From: Ancylostoma caninum
Taxonomy: Eukaryota > Nematoda > Chromadorea > Rhabditida > Ancylostomatidae
DNA length: 64,000 bases
Direction of reading: 5' to 3'
Assembly: GCA_037903475.1 (NCBI GenBank)
Contig: JBAJFG010000104.1
Coordinates: forward strand, 806,001-870,000
The notes beneath the pieces are model-generated. The model searched no databases. It saw only the letters and a program-made list of their open reading frames with translations, and was not told the origin of the DNA. Both the position numbers and the translations under genes were made by a program. Shown piece after piece: positions 33,192 to 46,000 of the stretch; within the stretch, counting starts at the first letter, position 1, and every line of letters starts with the position of its first letter.

Positions 33192-36100
33192 TCATCCGCT
33201 CCTCTTTTTCCAATTGAAACGCATACCCAGTTGAAGAGGTATGAACAACCCACTCGTAGGTCTCGGTACTAGTATCACCCTTTGAAGTGCAGGTGTTCCT
33301 GGTGCAGTAGACACAACTGGTATATTCTTTTTCGCATTATTCTTAGCTCTCTCAGCAGATTGGGTTCCTAAAATTGCTGGATAGCAGAGATTCTATAATT
33401 CCTGAAGGGATAACCAATGAAAAATTTCTTAGGTAACATACTTTCAGATGATGACGTGGACGATTTGGCAGTTGTCCTGGGTGTAACTCCATTTAAATTC
33501 TTCGCTGAGTTCGTGCGCTTCAGTCGTGGATTTTTGGGAGTTGCGCTCAGATCGCTATTTTCTGATTTGGGAGTTTCTGTCTTCCGTTTTCTCAAAGAAG
33601 ATCGTGTGATTACGGGCGATGACTCATTTGACGAAGATTTCGGAGTGTTCGACCTCCCCGACTTCGCTCTGTTCGCGGAGTTTTTCGTGGATGAAGGCGA
33701 CGGCTTAGATGCGGCATCTTTACCATCACTTTTGGAAACAGTGGAAGAGCCCATCCTTTTGGTATCCTTCTTCTGAGCGTCCTCTGATCCTGCTACTGGT
33801 GTTCGACAAGAATTTCCATCGGCATCCTTGGTATTGAGCAAGGGTGATATTTTGTCAGAACTTTTCTTCGAAGTTTTCCTCTGAACTGGTGTATTCTCCA
33901 TAGATTTCAGTGCGAAAACACGGCTGGATCTCCTTCGTAGCTCAGATACACCATCAGCAGCGTCTGGTCGAGCTGGCGTTGGACGATTTTCGCACTGATC
34001 TTTGACCAAATCTATTGCTGTGGACGTTACGGGTTCCAAGGCTTCCACAGGTTTTTCAGAATCGTCGCATGAAGTTGAGTGTGAAGCAGCTACTTTCGGT
34101 GAATTCTCAGACTTCTTCCTTGAACTCAGTCGGCGAGATCTCGATCCTTTCGAGCGAACTGCAGTGCTGGTAGCCATGGGGGTCCCTTCAGCTTCGCCAC
34201 TTTGAATTCCACTTGAGGAAGGTTCATTGAATGAAGCTAATAAATCTGCAAAGATAACTTCGACTTCAATGAAAAAAAAAATAAAGGACGAATTCCAACC
34301 TGATGAGGCGTTCACTGAATTATTGTATATTATCGAATTCTCTAGCGCTCGATTCCACATTTCAACAGGATCCTCATCTTCCCCTAGAAGAGGTGGTATC
34401 ATGTGGAGTTACATCAACCAGCAGTGGTATCACTCGCTCAAGGATGGTTGGAAATTTGCAAAAGACTCCATTCTAAAGAACAACTTATTTTTAATGTTTT
34501 ATTTTTGTTTCTACCCGCGAAAATTTGTTCCTGATTGCTTAGATCGACAACCAATTTTTTTCTCAAATCAACATTTCAGTTAGACATTTGCTTTGTCGCT
34601 TTTACGTAGCCATAAATTTGTACATACCTACTTATACGACTAAACTAAAAACGTTTGCGACTTCCTCATTTTTGAGTGAAAACAAAACAATAAGTCGGAG
34701 GTACAAACGTTCCCGCCATTGGAGACTCTGTGGCAATTGTGCTTAGTAGGGAAAAGAAATTCAAAAAGGGAAAGTTAATTAAGCGACCGAGGAACACAAA
34801 CCTGATTCTAGTCCAGCATCATAGTGGCTGGCCAATCTAGACCACCTTTGCAGTGTGTCACGGCCTTTTGCGGAAAGCGAGGAAGGATCTTCTATCCTCC
34901 CAATAATTCCGCCATTTGGAGGCTGCAATTTGACGTCTCATGTACGTCAAAGAAAAAAAATCTTCCAAATCAAACCGAAAACAAAGCTGCTAATAGATCT
35001 TGAAGGAGCGAAACGAATCATAGAAAAAAAAAGAAGAAACTGGAAGTACCTTCGATATACACCGTTCAACAACAGCACTTTTCGACAACGAATCGAGATA
35101 CTCGAAGAACTGAAACGAATAAAATGTATAAATATGTAACGCACATTCAGGAGATGAGATGAAAGTGAGAGAAGAAAAATTAAAAGTGGAAGTGCACTAA
35201 GAACTGGTAAATATACGCTGCGGTAGCAAGTGAACAGCCCTGACCGAAGTCAGTACGCTAAATAGAAATCTTTTGAAAGGAAAAATGCCGTTAAAATAAA
35301 GCAAATCAGTTGCTATGAATAGAAGAGATGAATTAAAAGTTTAAATAAAAAATGACACCAATGACAAACCCTATAAAGAAATCGCTAATGACATGTCCTA
35401 CAATGAAATTAATTGCCTACTTCTTACCTTCTCTGATGTAGCTATCTTCTTTTTAGGAACTTTCGCTGTGTTACAGTGCCAAATTGTGTAATATGCACGA
35501 AGCGGATCCTCTTCATAGAAGGAGCTCTGATCAAGAGAAGATAGTTCGTAAGCAGATGATTGACATTCATCCTCTAAAAATAAAAGGATATATCTCAGAA
35601 AAGTCTCAATTCATGCTCTCAACCCTCCCAAACTTAACTTCTACCCTAAAAGGAATGTCGTCAGAAATTCCGTCAGCTGGAGCATGCTCGAAAACATTAG
35701 CTTCAAGCCACCTCTTAAATCTAGCTTCATAATTCTTCCAAAGCCGTACACCTCTAGAAAGCGTCCTGAAGGAAAACTAAGGGAGGTTATACATTTCTAG
35801 AAGCACAGTGTTCAGAATAAAACAATAGCTCGCGTAAAAAAAAGGAAAACGATGGGGATGACTGATTAGGAGGAAGACGTTTTTTTAATACGTATTATGA
35901 ATATTAAAAAGAATGATAACAAAATGCCAAAATGGACTTACTTGGGCAACATGAACAAAGACTGTCCATCAGTGTGGTCTATTCGAATATTATTGCGGCA
36001 ATTCTTTCTAGCTGACTTCAGTGCACTGACAACATCCTCTAGCCTCCTGCATTTTCTCGCTTCCGCGATCCTGAAGGGAGCAAATCAAGGAAACTTTCAT

Positions 36101-36787
36101 ATAAACTCTCATGGCTTTTAATTTTCAAAGGTCCTAAGGGAAAAGAAAAAAACTGCTTCCACTGCGATCATCTTCTTTCAAAGTAGACTAGTTGAACGGT
36201 AAGGGTAAACACATTTCCAGCTTCACACCAGTGTTGATCCTCAATTCAAATGATGGACATCATTTGGATTGAGGATCAACACTGGTCTCATTTTCCATTT
36301 CTCAAATGTCACTCATGAAATCCGGAAGACACACTCGCTACTTAGGTGGAAACCAATTTTCTTCTTCCATGGCATCTGCGCCACTCCCGTTTCGTCGACA
36401 ACCCTTGACTTACAAGTACATACTGTTTAGACACATGGTGTTCTGATGTATAACACAAACACTAATTAAGACAATAGGATAATAATTATTTAGGACAAAG
36501 GAAGGCTCTCGATCCACCAATATACAATGAAATGAACGAGTGATCTCCAAGCTTCCGCACTGTTCTTGTGGACCTTATTTTTTGGGTGATCTTAGCGGAA
36601 TATTGCGTCGACGCGTTTTCCTATGTTACTATCTAGCATACTATTCCAAAATTTGAGACTAGAGAAGCTGCAGTGCTTAAGAAAATTTCGATGAAACAAC
36701 TCACCTATCGACGCGATCCACAAACTGGCGCTTTTTCCAGGGTTTCGGGACAAGCAACCAGTAACCATCATCTCTGAAGGGCCGCAT
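33192..36787 (-). CDS. Basic, Ser-rich, probably nuclear protein of unknown function
   Basis: Nine exons (36705-36787, 35942-36070, 35645-35765, 35428-35571, 35050-35109, 34802-34922, 34300-34383, 33442-34245, 33192-33367) join in phase to 573 residues plus stop. The N-terminal ~260 residues look folded: GYWLLVPKPWKKRQFVDRVD, VRLWKNYEARFKRWLEANVF, YYTIWHCNTAKVPKKK, FFEYLDSLSKSAVVE, RDTLQRWSRLASHYDAGLE and DPVEMWNRALENS. The remainder is disordered, rich in Ser, Lys, Arg and Thr-Pro, with nuclear-localisation-like clusters such as SLRKRKTETPK and NPRLKRTN. It ends RFNWKKRSG. I do not recognise the family; a chromatin role is only a guess from composition. The start chosen is the first in-frame ATG (MRPFRDDGYW). 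An upstream open stretch (about 36907-36994) containing KRTQLFVGPHYC could belong to a longer N-terminus, but it has no in-frame ATG. The exon 4 acceptor may be one AG earlier. Confidence 0.8.
36227..36286. repeat. Near-perfect 29-bp hairpin with 2-nt loop
   Basis: The arms 36227-36255 and 36258-36286 (ACCAGTGTTGATCCTCAATT and onward) are inverted copies with one mismatch and only two bases between them. It lies inside the first intron of the minus-strand nuclear-protein gene. It could be a small MITE core, or a hairpin precursor if transcribed. Confidence 0.9.
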
Positions 36788-37038
36788 ATGATCTCTAAAT
36801 AGGGGCAGTAACACCTTGCTTCATTATTTGCACGTGGAAGCAGAAGAAACTAAAATGAACTGAACTGAAAATTGAAAAATCATTTAAATTTTTCATTCGC
36901 GCCAACCCACTTGTCGCAATAGTGCGGACCTACGAACAATTGCGTACGCTTTGCCGGGAACCGTTGCTTTGTTTTCAACTCAAAAGCATTTTCCCTTCAA
37001 ATCATGGACAATACTAGAATATAATAAAACTTGGTACA
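36788..37038. promoter_or_regulatory. Probable shared promoter region between divergent genes
   Basis: 251 bp separate the chosen start of the minus-strand nuclear-protein gene from the ATG of the plus-strand SZT2 gene. Both promoters should lie here unless the minus gene has a further upstream exon. ATATAATAAAA lies about 20 bp before the SZT2 ATG, but nematode promoters rarely rely on a TATA box. No other motif is obvious. Confidence 0.5.
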
Positions 37039-40000
37039 ATGAGTGGTGAGGATACAACATGTGGGGCAGGTGAGTCATCTTATTCTGTAGGTTTCGTGCC
37101 CCTATTGTCTTTAATCAAATGCGGGTTTAGTTCGCAACATTTTAAAAGTTCACGTGCATTTTCTGGTTTATCGGCTCTTGATTTCATGATTTTTGTAGCA
37201 TTTTCTGTTTTCAGGGACAGGAACACTACGGGATGCAAAGGAAATTTTTATATACATGCACCGGAACTTCCGTGTGTCAAGGAACATCCGTGCGCATTGG
37301 TTGTTTGATCACTTGAACAAAGCTGTGCAGATTGAAGATTCTCCGGGGGAGGTATGAATTTGCAGCGTTTCTCCTAATTTCACATTTTTCTTGAGTGTGA
37401 ACTTTACATCTATCCATACTGTATGGAAACCAGTGACCAAATGGATGAAGTTTATGCATACACGTTATTCTCACTTCCAGTTCTATGTTTTGAACGAATT
37501 AAATGTTTCATTGCCATCACCAATAAACCCCACGGCCTGGTGATTCTGTACCGGCGATTTCCTCCAAAAGTCATTGAGAGGGGCAGGAAAATGAGCGAAA
37601 TTTGATCGAAACACATTGCAACCATCCAGAATTAACTCGAAATTAGAACGATCTCCTCTGCTCACACCTAACTGACATATTGCCGAAGTTCCGCATGAGT
37701 TTGCTTTGAAAAACCGGCAAATTTTCCTGAAGCGTACGATTTGCGCGGAAATCTCCGGAAACTGCCGGGGTAGGATTGCCAGAGCATGGAAATAATCCGT
37801 TTTACTCAACTATACTCCCTAAGTCATCTATGCCACTTTTTGCGACTTCTATCTTCTATCAGGGTAACTGCTTCTAACCGTTATCACCATTCATTACTAT
37901 TTTCAGGGTGAATACAGTAATGAAATGAGCGTAGTGGGCATAATACCCAAAGACGGTGAACCTAACGACTATGTTGTTGGAGAAAAGTTCAGAGTTTGCC
38001 TAAACACTAAGGTGAGATTTCGTTCAAGAGACTGTCTCCACTCCACTCTCGCATTATCTCTGTGATTTTACATTTAGATTACTTACATTTCTCGCTATTA
38101 TCGTCACGTATTCGTATTGGACCTCAGCCCGTCCACCATAGTTGCGGTTTGTGGATTTGTTCCAATATATTTCTTTCTTTCACTTGCAGTACCTATTTTG
38201 CTTTTAGGACGAAGAAAGTAACTGCTGCCTTCACACGAAGTTGTTAGAGTGTCTTCGGCTCAGCATGGCTTCAGTTGGCAAGAGTGTGAGTATTTATTTA
38301 TCATACTTAGCAGAGCTGTGGTCATGAATTTGAGATACTTGTTGATTCTGTATTGATGGTAGCTACCCCATTTCGTACCTACAGCATACACACTTTGCTC
38401 GATTTTGTACCTTTTTGCCGAATTTTTTTGGCATTGGCCAGCCAGCAATGGGCGCTACCGCGTTGTTACATGGTGCTGCATGCTTACTTTTACGAGACGT
38501 TCTGCGCTTGAAAGAGCTGGGTGAAGGTTTTGTAGAGTGTTCTCTCGACCACTCCGAGTTGTCTCACTCGTTTCTCCGCCTCTCATCTATGGAATCCTCA
38601 AAAATCTTCTCTAGTGCGTCCTAGCACCCAAACCGTAGATATCCTATCGCAGTTCATTTTTTTATGTTTTTTTTTTTGGGAACACTGGCTTCGACCAGCC
38701 CTTGTAATTTTGAAAATGTTTCGAAAGCGACCATGGTCGAGTATTTGCCTTTCTCGCCCATCTCGTCGAAAACGCTCTTTCTCGTTTATATCTCCTTAGT
38801 AACATTTACATTCGCCTCGGTAAAGATTTCCGAATTTTGTTTGATGTCCTGTTTATACCTATGACATGTCCGCTTTTGGATTCCCACCACTACTTGGTAG
38901 TGCACAGGTTTGTTCCTAATGTCCGCATGTGTGTCTACATTAAAAATGGAGATGAACTTCTTCTGTTTTACTTGTATTCCATTCGTTTTTTTTTGTTGTT
39001 CCTGATCCAGAAGGAAATCTCAGGGCTTTGTACAATAGGCGCACACCTCTACGAGGCTCTAGATATTTCAAATGACAGGCGATGCTCAACATTTCAGCAT
39101 TCTTGTGAGAATTGAAGCACAGAATGTTCATAATTTCACGTTCTTAATTTGGAAACTTAACAATTTCATGTGTACTTTGTAGTTCACTATTCCTGGAACA
39201 CGTCGCACTTTTTGTCCACAGATTTATGTCAGCGTGTGCGTCTTTATTCCTTTTCTCGCGTTTGAGCAAGATCTGGTGAGTAGTTTATTATCTGTAGTTC
39301 TTTATCCTTTTTTTCCTGCTTTCATTGACTCTGGGCTATTTGTTTAGGTACTCGTACAAGGAATGTTATTGACAGAGAGCAGTATTAATATCATTCTTAA
39401 CACAGTTACTCAGAAGTTTAACGAATTACTCAATAGTTTATACGATTACTCGAAAGGTATACTTCAAAAATGGGGCGGACTGAAGCGACGACACAGAGTG
39501 CGTTTTTTATGCAATTCTTTTATTCTTTCCATTCGTATTCTTACTCCTTTCGTTTTTAGAATAAATTCGACTCTACATGTGGTGACATTGAGTGCATGGG
39601 AGAATATGAGTCTGCGAGGACGTTATCCATGTGTAATGATGGGTCGCCCAGTAAGGTGAACAAATTTGCTGCGAATAGTTCTCCGAAAATTTTGAATGAC
39701 TTTCACTCTCTTCCTTTTCTTTTTTTTTCTGCTTTTTGAAATGTTTCTGTATCATATCTGTTGCTTTTCTTGATTTGGAAGGCTTTTTCCTACTGATTGC
39801 CTCAAAACTTAACATTGTTGGTTTTGAAATCGAGCCCTCGTACGGCTTCTGTTCTCTACTTAGTGTTTCTAGGTTCTCAGCAACGCTGGCTCTAAAACTG
39901 CTCCCGTTCGGCCTCGTAACATTATGGATTATGTGAAAGGAGTGTGGTGAGTAATTAGATGAACTAAAGTGGCTCATTTTTCCTAATTTATTTCTGTGCT

Positions 40001-43000
40001 GTCATCGCTATGATTGCTTTTTCCACCTGTTCCGTTTTTTCCTCATTTTTCTCCCTCTCCACTATCTTTTTATCAATAAGAATAACGGAGGAGACACCGG
40101 AATGGTTAGTTTCCATTCAAGAGTTCAAGTTGAAAAGTCTATATGAAATTTTAGTTGGCGAACATCGTCTAAAACTGAATAAGCAATCTGAAGCGACAAT
40201 TCTCTCGAACTCTCATTATCGCTTTATTGGGTTGGGGTTGAGTTCCATACCTTTTCATCCTTCATTCGCGGTCTCTTTCGATTCGAATATGAAATCAAGT
40301 TTTTGTTGTCAAGTTATTGTTTTTGAGCAAAGTTTTCTGTCCTGTTACTGAAGAGTACTATCAAAAAAGTCGAATCGATGCCTTTTTCCACCTTTCCTCT
40401 TCACTTTCTTTTCCCTTCAACCATAATTTACTAGCCTTGATCTTTACATTTATTGTTATAACTTTGTTCTGTTCATCATTTATTGATTTGAGGTTTTGCA
40501 ATCTGCTACCACATGCAAGATTTCCATCCTCGTTCAGGGCAGTAAGCAGTGCTGCTGAAGATGAAACCAATACAAGAAATCCTCTCTGCGATGGGTACAT
40601 CCATCCGGAATGGGCGCTTATTTTTATGCTACGGTTGGGTCTCATTGCTGTGCAAATGATGCATGAAAATACGCAGTCAAGTAGGTTATACATACGTAAT
40701 GTTTACCTTGTACGTGAAATAGCTAGTTTTATACTTCAGATATTATTGTAATTACGGATGCTGTTTGTGGTATGCCTGACGCTCATGCGTTACAGCAGCT
40801 GTTAAGTCAGTTAAGGAGCTACACAGTATCATGCTCTTTCATTCAGGTATGAGCTTGTTATCGTTTCGTATATTTGAACAAGTTTTCTGCTGGAAATTTT
40901 GATTTACCCTATTCTTTCCATTGGTTTTGCTGCTCGAAACGGCACAATTTTTTCCCCTCCTTTGATTAGAGCCCTCCCCCCCCTCCCCTTCCCTCATAAT
41001 CATGACAAAACCTTACAGCTACAAGGGAGATCTCGCAGTGAAGCATGTTTTGGCCATGTCGCTTCATGTGAGCTGTTCCATTTCCTGGCTATGGCGACGT
41101 TCGGCGCCTACATACCGAACTGCCGATGTTCCATCGGTGTCGACATGAATGAAATCCATGAACCACTTGTTTGTTCGGATACTGAAGAGGAGGTGGACGA
41201 GGAGGAGTTCAAGCCACTGAATCCGTTTCACAGGTGATTTTTCGCTTCAAACTTCGTTATCTAATGGTTGCAAAACCTTTGATTATTAGGTCTCGCTCAG
41301 AATTTTTGTATTAGGCTGAAAATTGTAATTTTTGCAGGGCGCTGCTATGCTGGTGTTTCCAGAATGCTCTTCAGGATAATGTTCATATTACTAACCTTGT
41401 GAATGAAATTAACCCAGAATTTGCTCAACTATACAAGAAGTAGGTGGTTTTTTCCTACTGTGTCTGCCATAAGTCGAAAGAATAATAAAATATTTAGTGA
41501 TGTTGTGAGGCATCGCTACATTCGTTCGATTTATCGAAGCGCTCTGCACGAGATTCTCTACATCCGCTTACGAGAAGGGTTCACGTTGAGGCAAGGTGGG
41601 TGCAGTTGACTGTCAACTCATGTAATTCCATGTTGATTATTTGTTAATGACTCTGCACTAGATAAATCTGCCACTGTTTCCATCTCTTGCATTACTTACA
41701 TCTTTTTACTCGTGATTATTTCTTTATTTTGACTTTTTATTATTGTTAGTTAGCGTCACTGCTTAATTCCTCCTTTTCATTCTTCCCTCATCTTTTTTGT
41801 CCATTTCATGTGACATTGCATTACTTTTTTCATTTGTGGTTCGTCTTCTTTCCATAATTACCCTCAAGATTTCAGTGAGACTCAGTCAAAATGACACGAG
41901 GATCACGATTGTTTTGAGTATGCCGTTTCGCCCACTAGTTTTCATCGACTACACCATTATTGCGAACTGGCCGTCTGACAAGATGACGAGGTGTGCTGTT
42001 ACAATTTTTGTTAAAATAGCCTTGAAAGACGTTGAAACGTTGCACTATAGAGAAGACGTGACCGTAGACCTTGTCATACAAGCGCCCTACCACGAACTCA
42101 AAGATCTACTCTCCGAAGGACAATTTCCTAATGCAGTTCGGCAAAAACTTGTGAAATCCTTGAGGAATCTGATTGATGAGTGAGTTTCTCTTCTTTTTAC
42201 TTGTCTGGTTCTTTTAAGCAGCACCAGCATGGATTATTCAATACTTTTCTCTCATTTAACTTACTACATGAATCGGTAGTTCAAATGGATTGTTGTTTTT
42301 TGCTTTCAAACTAGTATCTTTTCTTTTTTTATTTCGATCTCATTCAGCATTCTGGAAGCGGATCGAGTCTTACTCCATATCCATGCATTCAACACGGACC
42401 CAGTATATTATCGCATACCAATGGGAGTTTCAACGAAAATACCTATTTTCACAGTGGAAGACAAGACGAAGGAGATGAGTGTATTCTTAGGGTGAGTAGA
42501 AAGTATGACATCTTTGTTTCTGTGCTCACTTCACTGGAATAAACATAAAAAATTTCAGAGCACAACAGGAAAGCGCAAAAACATTCGTGGGCTTCTGGAG
42601 TTCATTGTGTCAGCTCAGTGAGAAGTCTTGGTAGGTCCTTTGTAAGCTCTGCTCATGTTTTCTTGCATGCATCTCATCTGAGGTTGTAATTCTTTGAAAG
42701 CTCATGGGATCTGGTTCGGTTTTCGCCTGCAGATGCATGTTGTGTGTCAAAGCTCATTCTCTTCAATCCTGCTGGTTGAGGCACTATTGTTTTGAGGCAT
42801 TTGTTAGGTGTTAAAGTGTTAAAGGTGCAGTTGAAAGCAGTGAGCATTGAATCTGGGAGAGTATGCGCTTTTTCTTGTTGATGACATCCTTAGCGTGGGC
42901 GATCAGAGGACCTGTAGATTTGAATAGAGCGCGGACACTGGAGGATCGTCTGTTCTTCGTCTCAGCACAGATTGAGCGTGATAATTATCGTGGAGTCTTA

Positions 43001-46000
43001 CTGTCACTATTGGTAGTTAGGACCCGCTTAATTTTATCGGCTCATAAACGAAACTATATTCACCTTTTATTCGGAATTCCACTTGTCCTCGCTCAATACA
43101 ATTTAGGATTTCTTTTTCAGGCAAAAGTGGGTCCACATGCACGCTGAAAGAATCGTTTTGAGGAGTTCGAACTTACCATTCAACATGTTTGGAGTAAAAA
43201 ATGACGTCAAGGTATTGGTTTTTGCTTTATTTGAGTTACTCATGCTAATTTTCAACTTTATTTTGGGCAATTTTCGTGTCTACTTACGAAATTTCAGCTT
43301 GTAACAGTTGTAGTTTTGTTCTTTGGCTTCCTACTACATAAGCAATATGGATTATATCAATAGTAGTGTTTCAGATCGACTGCCAAGCTGCTGAGGAGAA
43401 ACTACATGATGTGCTTAGAGAGCAAAGCTCATTCTGCCTTGTGCAGCGACAAACCTATGTAACTTTTGTAGAGGGGTAGGTTTTTTTCCGTGGACACGAT
43501 TTCGACTTCCTATTTTTCATGTTTTTTTTATTTTTCCCATGTAGTATTATCTGACCTTGTTGCTGGAATCTTTTTGGGATACTTTATACTGGCCCTGGCT
43601 GTTTGTCTCTGTAAATAGTTCGTATATTTCCAGAAAGAATAGCAATGTGCCTGTTTATTTCTACATGGTGAAGGTCACATTGGAGCCGCCTTGTCTAATC
43701 CTGCGAACGGCTTTCCTTGGCGGGATCAGCAGCATTGAGCGGAGAAATGTGTGTATTCTTGTAGCCTTACCTGTCCGATTTCGTTCTATGAGAGAGAATG
43801 GAATTGTTTCAGGTAGTAGATGCCTTGCGTCGTCGCCTTCTTGATCTCAGGCTCATTGTCGATGGAAAAGAGACAGTGAGAGCATTGTGTATGAGAGTTT
43901 TTCTTTCTAGGATAGATATGCTTCTGTTTAGGAGGCTCTGTCAGTGATACGTCGGCCACTGGAGCGTATTATGATTAGATATCGATCGATTCCGAAGGAT
44001 CTACAAACGATTGTACGAGTTAGAGAGGACGAATCTATGGAAGACCCGAAGCTATTGATACTGCACAATGCAATAAGCAAGTATCTGGAGTGTAGGTGCG
44101 TGTCATGAATTTGTTTTAGTGCTCCTTTCTGTTGTGGCCGTTGTTTGAGCTGCTATAGACATTGAACAGATAGACATTGAAGACATTGAAATTGCCGTAT
44201 ATGCCGTTTTCCACCGCAGCGACGTCTTAAGACATAATTTAGACGCCGCATATGGAATCTACCTCAGCTGAATGTGGCAAATGATCGCACTACGCGAGCG
44301 ACGGCTGAGTATATACTCAGCGTGCTAATGCAGCGTCGACTGCAGGAGGGTTTCCGTGTAGCATGGACTCACGAAGGAATTGTGGGATTCTGTCGTCAGG
44401 TACTTGGAGACTTTTGTTTTGTACATATATATTTAGCTGTAGATAAGCGGTGCATAGGGTGTTCCATCATAGCTTCAGTGAGCCTGTCTGCACAAGAGCA
44501 TTTATAATTGTCCTCGAGTATTACTTAATATAGTTACTCTATGAAATCTGTTTCCAAAAACAAAAAAAAAGCGAGATTCTTTCTATAAGGAGTTTCTGTT
44601 ATTACATAGTTTTAGGTGATCGTGCAGTCAGGTCCAGCTTTACAGCAATATGTAATCTTCCCGCCTACAAAGGCTGCTGTGATGGTACGAGTCGACCGCG
44701 AGAGGTTGCCGAGTTTATCAGAGTGGGTGTTTGATTTCATGGAAATTGAGGTGGAAAAACTCTCACTAGCCATGTTCTCCTTACTATATTGAATATTTGT
44801 TAGTTAATTTATGGAGAGAAACCATTTTTGATGCTCACCTTCTCCTTTTAAAGAAATTCTCTGCTGCTTTTCGATCTTAAATATTGTTAGCTAATGGTGC
44901 TGGCAGCCGCAATGTTGGAAAATGCGCCTGGCGTGTGTGAAAAGGTGGAAATTATGCCAGTATAATTAATTACGTCATCAAGTGACTAACGTAGATGTAC
45001 AAGGATTGGTGTAAAATGTAGTTAATGTGAACAGTTCATGGTAAATCAAAGTTTTATTGATAGTTTCACATGATATCTGATATTAACTATAAAGAAAACT
45101 CAAATTTTGTTAGCGCGACAAGGATTCCGTCGTGAGCGGCGCGGTCGCGCAGCGTGCTTCTGGAGTTGGCGACGGACGCACCGCTACCGGCGCTCACTGC
45201 ATGTATTTCAAAATTTCGCTTAGTCTTCGACTTGTTCACCTCGCAACAGTCAGTGTGAAGAAATTTATCCATTAGATGTGTGGAATTTGGTTAGTACATA
45301 AGGAGTAATAGGATTCAACGAAAAGTCCAGATACCCTAAATCGATTGTTGAAGGGTAGCTTTGTATACACACATTATATGGGAGAATCTCGTGGTGGATA
45401 ATTTCATTTAGTGCTAAATCTCTTCTAGAGGGTCTATGTGATTGCTACACATTTCGTAGAGCTGTATCCATTCTGGATTTGTGGTGAGCGATCCTTCTGA
45501 CGCTGTAGCGACGCGACATTTGCACACCTGTTCATATTTTGGCTGTGTGGGTGACCCTTTCAGCAGCACGTGCTTATATTCATGCGTCTGGTTGCAGGCA
45601 CAAAGTGGAACCTACTAATATGAGCTTCAGCTAACAAGCTAACAAGAGTGTTAATGGAATTGTCGTTGTTGGATGCTAGAGAGTACACTTTGATGTGTGA
45701 CTAGTTTCTGATTTACGTCACTGTGAGAGCCCCATGCCTTTTTAGGTAGCGACTTTTGGTGTTTCCTAGGGGAAAAGGCAAAGGGAAGATGATTACTAGT
45801 GGTCGTGAAAGAGTAATAGAAACCATTGTCTGCGGTTTGTTTCTTACCCTTATGGACAGATTCTGGAATCAAAGCTTGGTGGTACAAATATCTGGCTATG
45901 GTCCATGTCTCCAGGCCCGACATCCATAGTTGAGTTTATCCACGGTAAACCGTTTAACGTGCTCAAACTTATCTCATACCTTGCACCTATCAACATTTTC

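Noticed and set aside
33417..33776. 119-residue plus-strand frame opposite the nuclear-protein gene
   Set aside because: It is a shadow of the Ser/Lys-rich exon on the minus strand; it has no splice or start support.
40317..40537. Extension of SZT2 exon 10 upstream as one long open frame
   Set aside because: The frame before 40538 is low-complexity and lacks similarity. The TCGTTCAG acceptor at 40537 joins in phase with exon 9.
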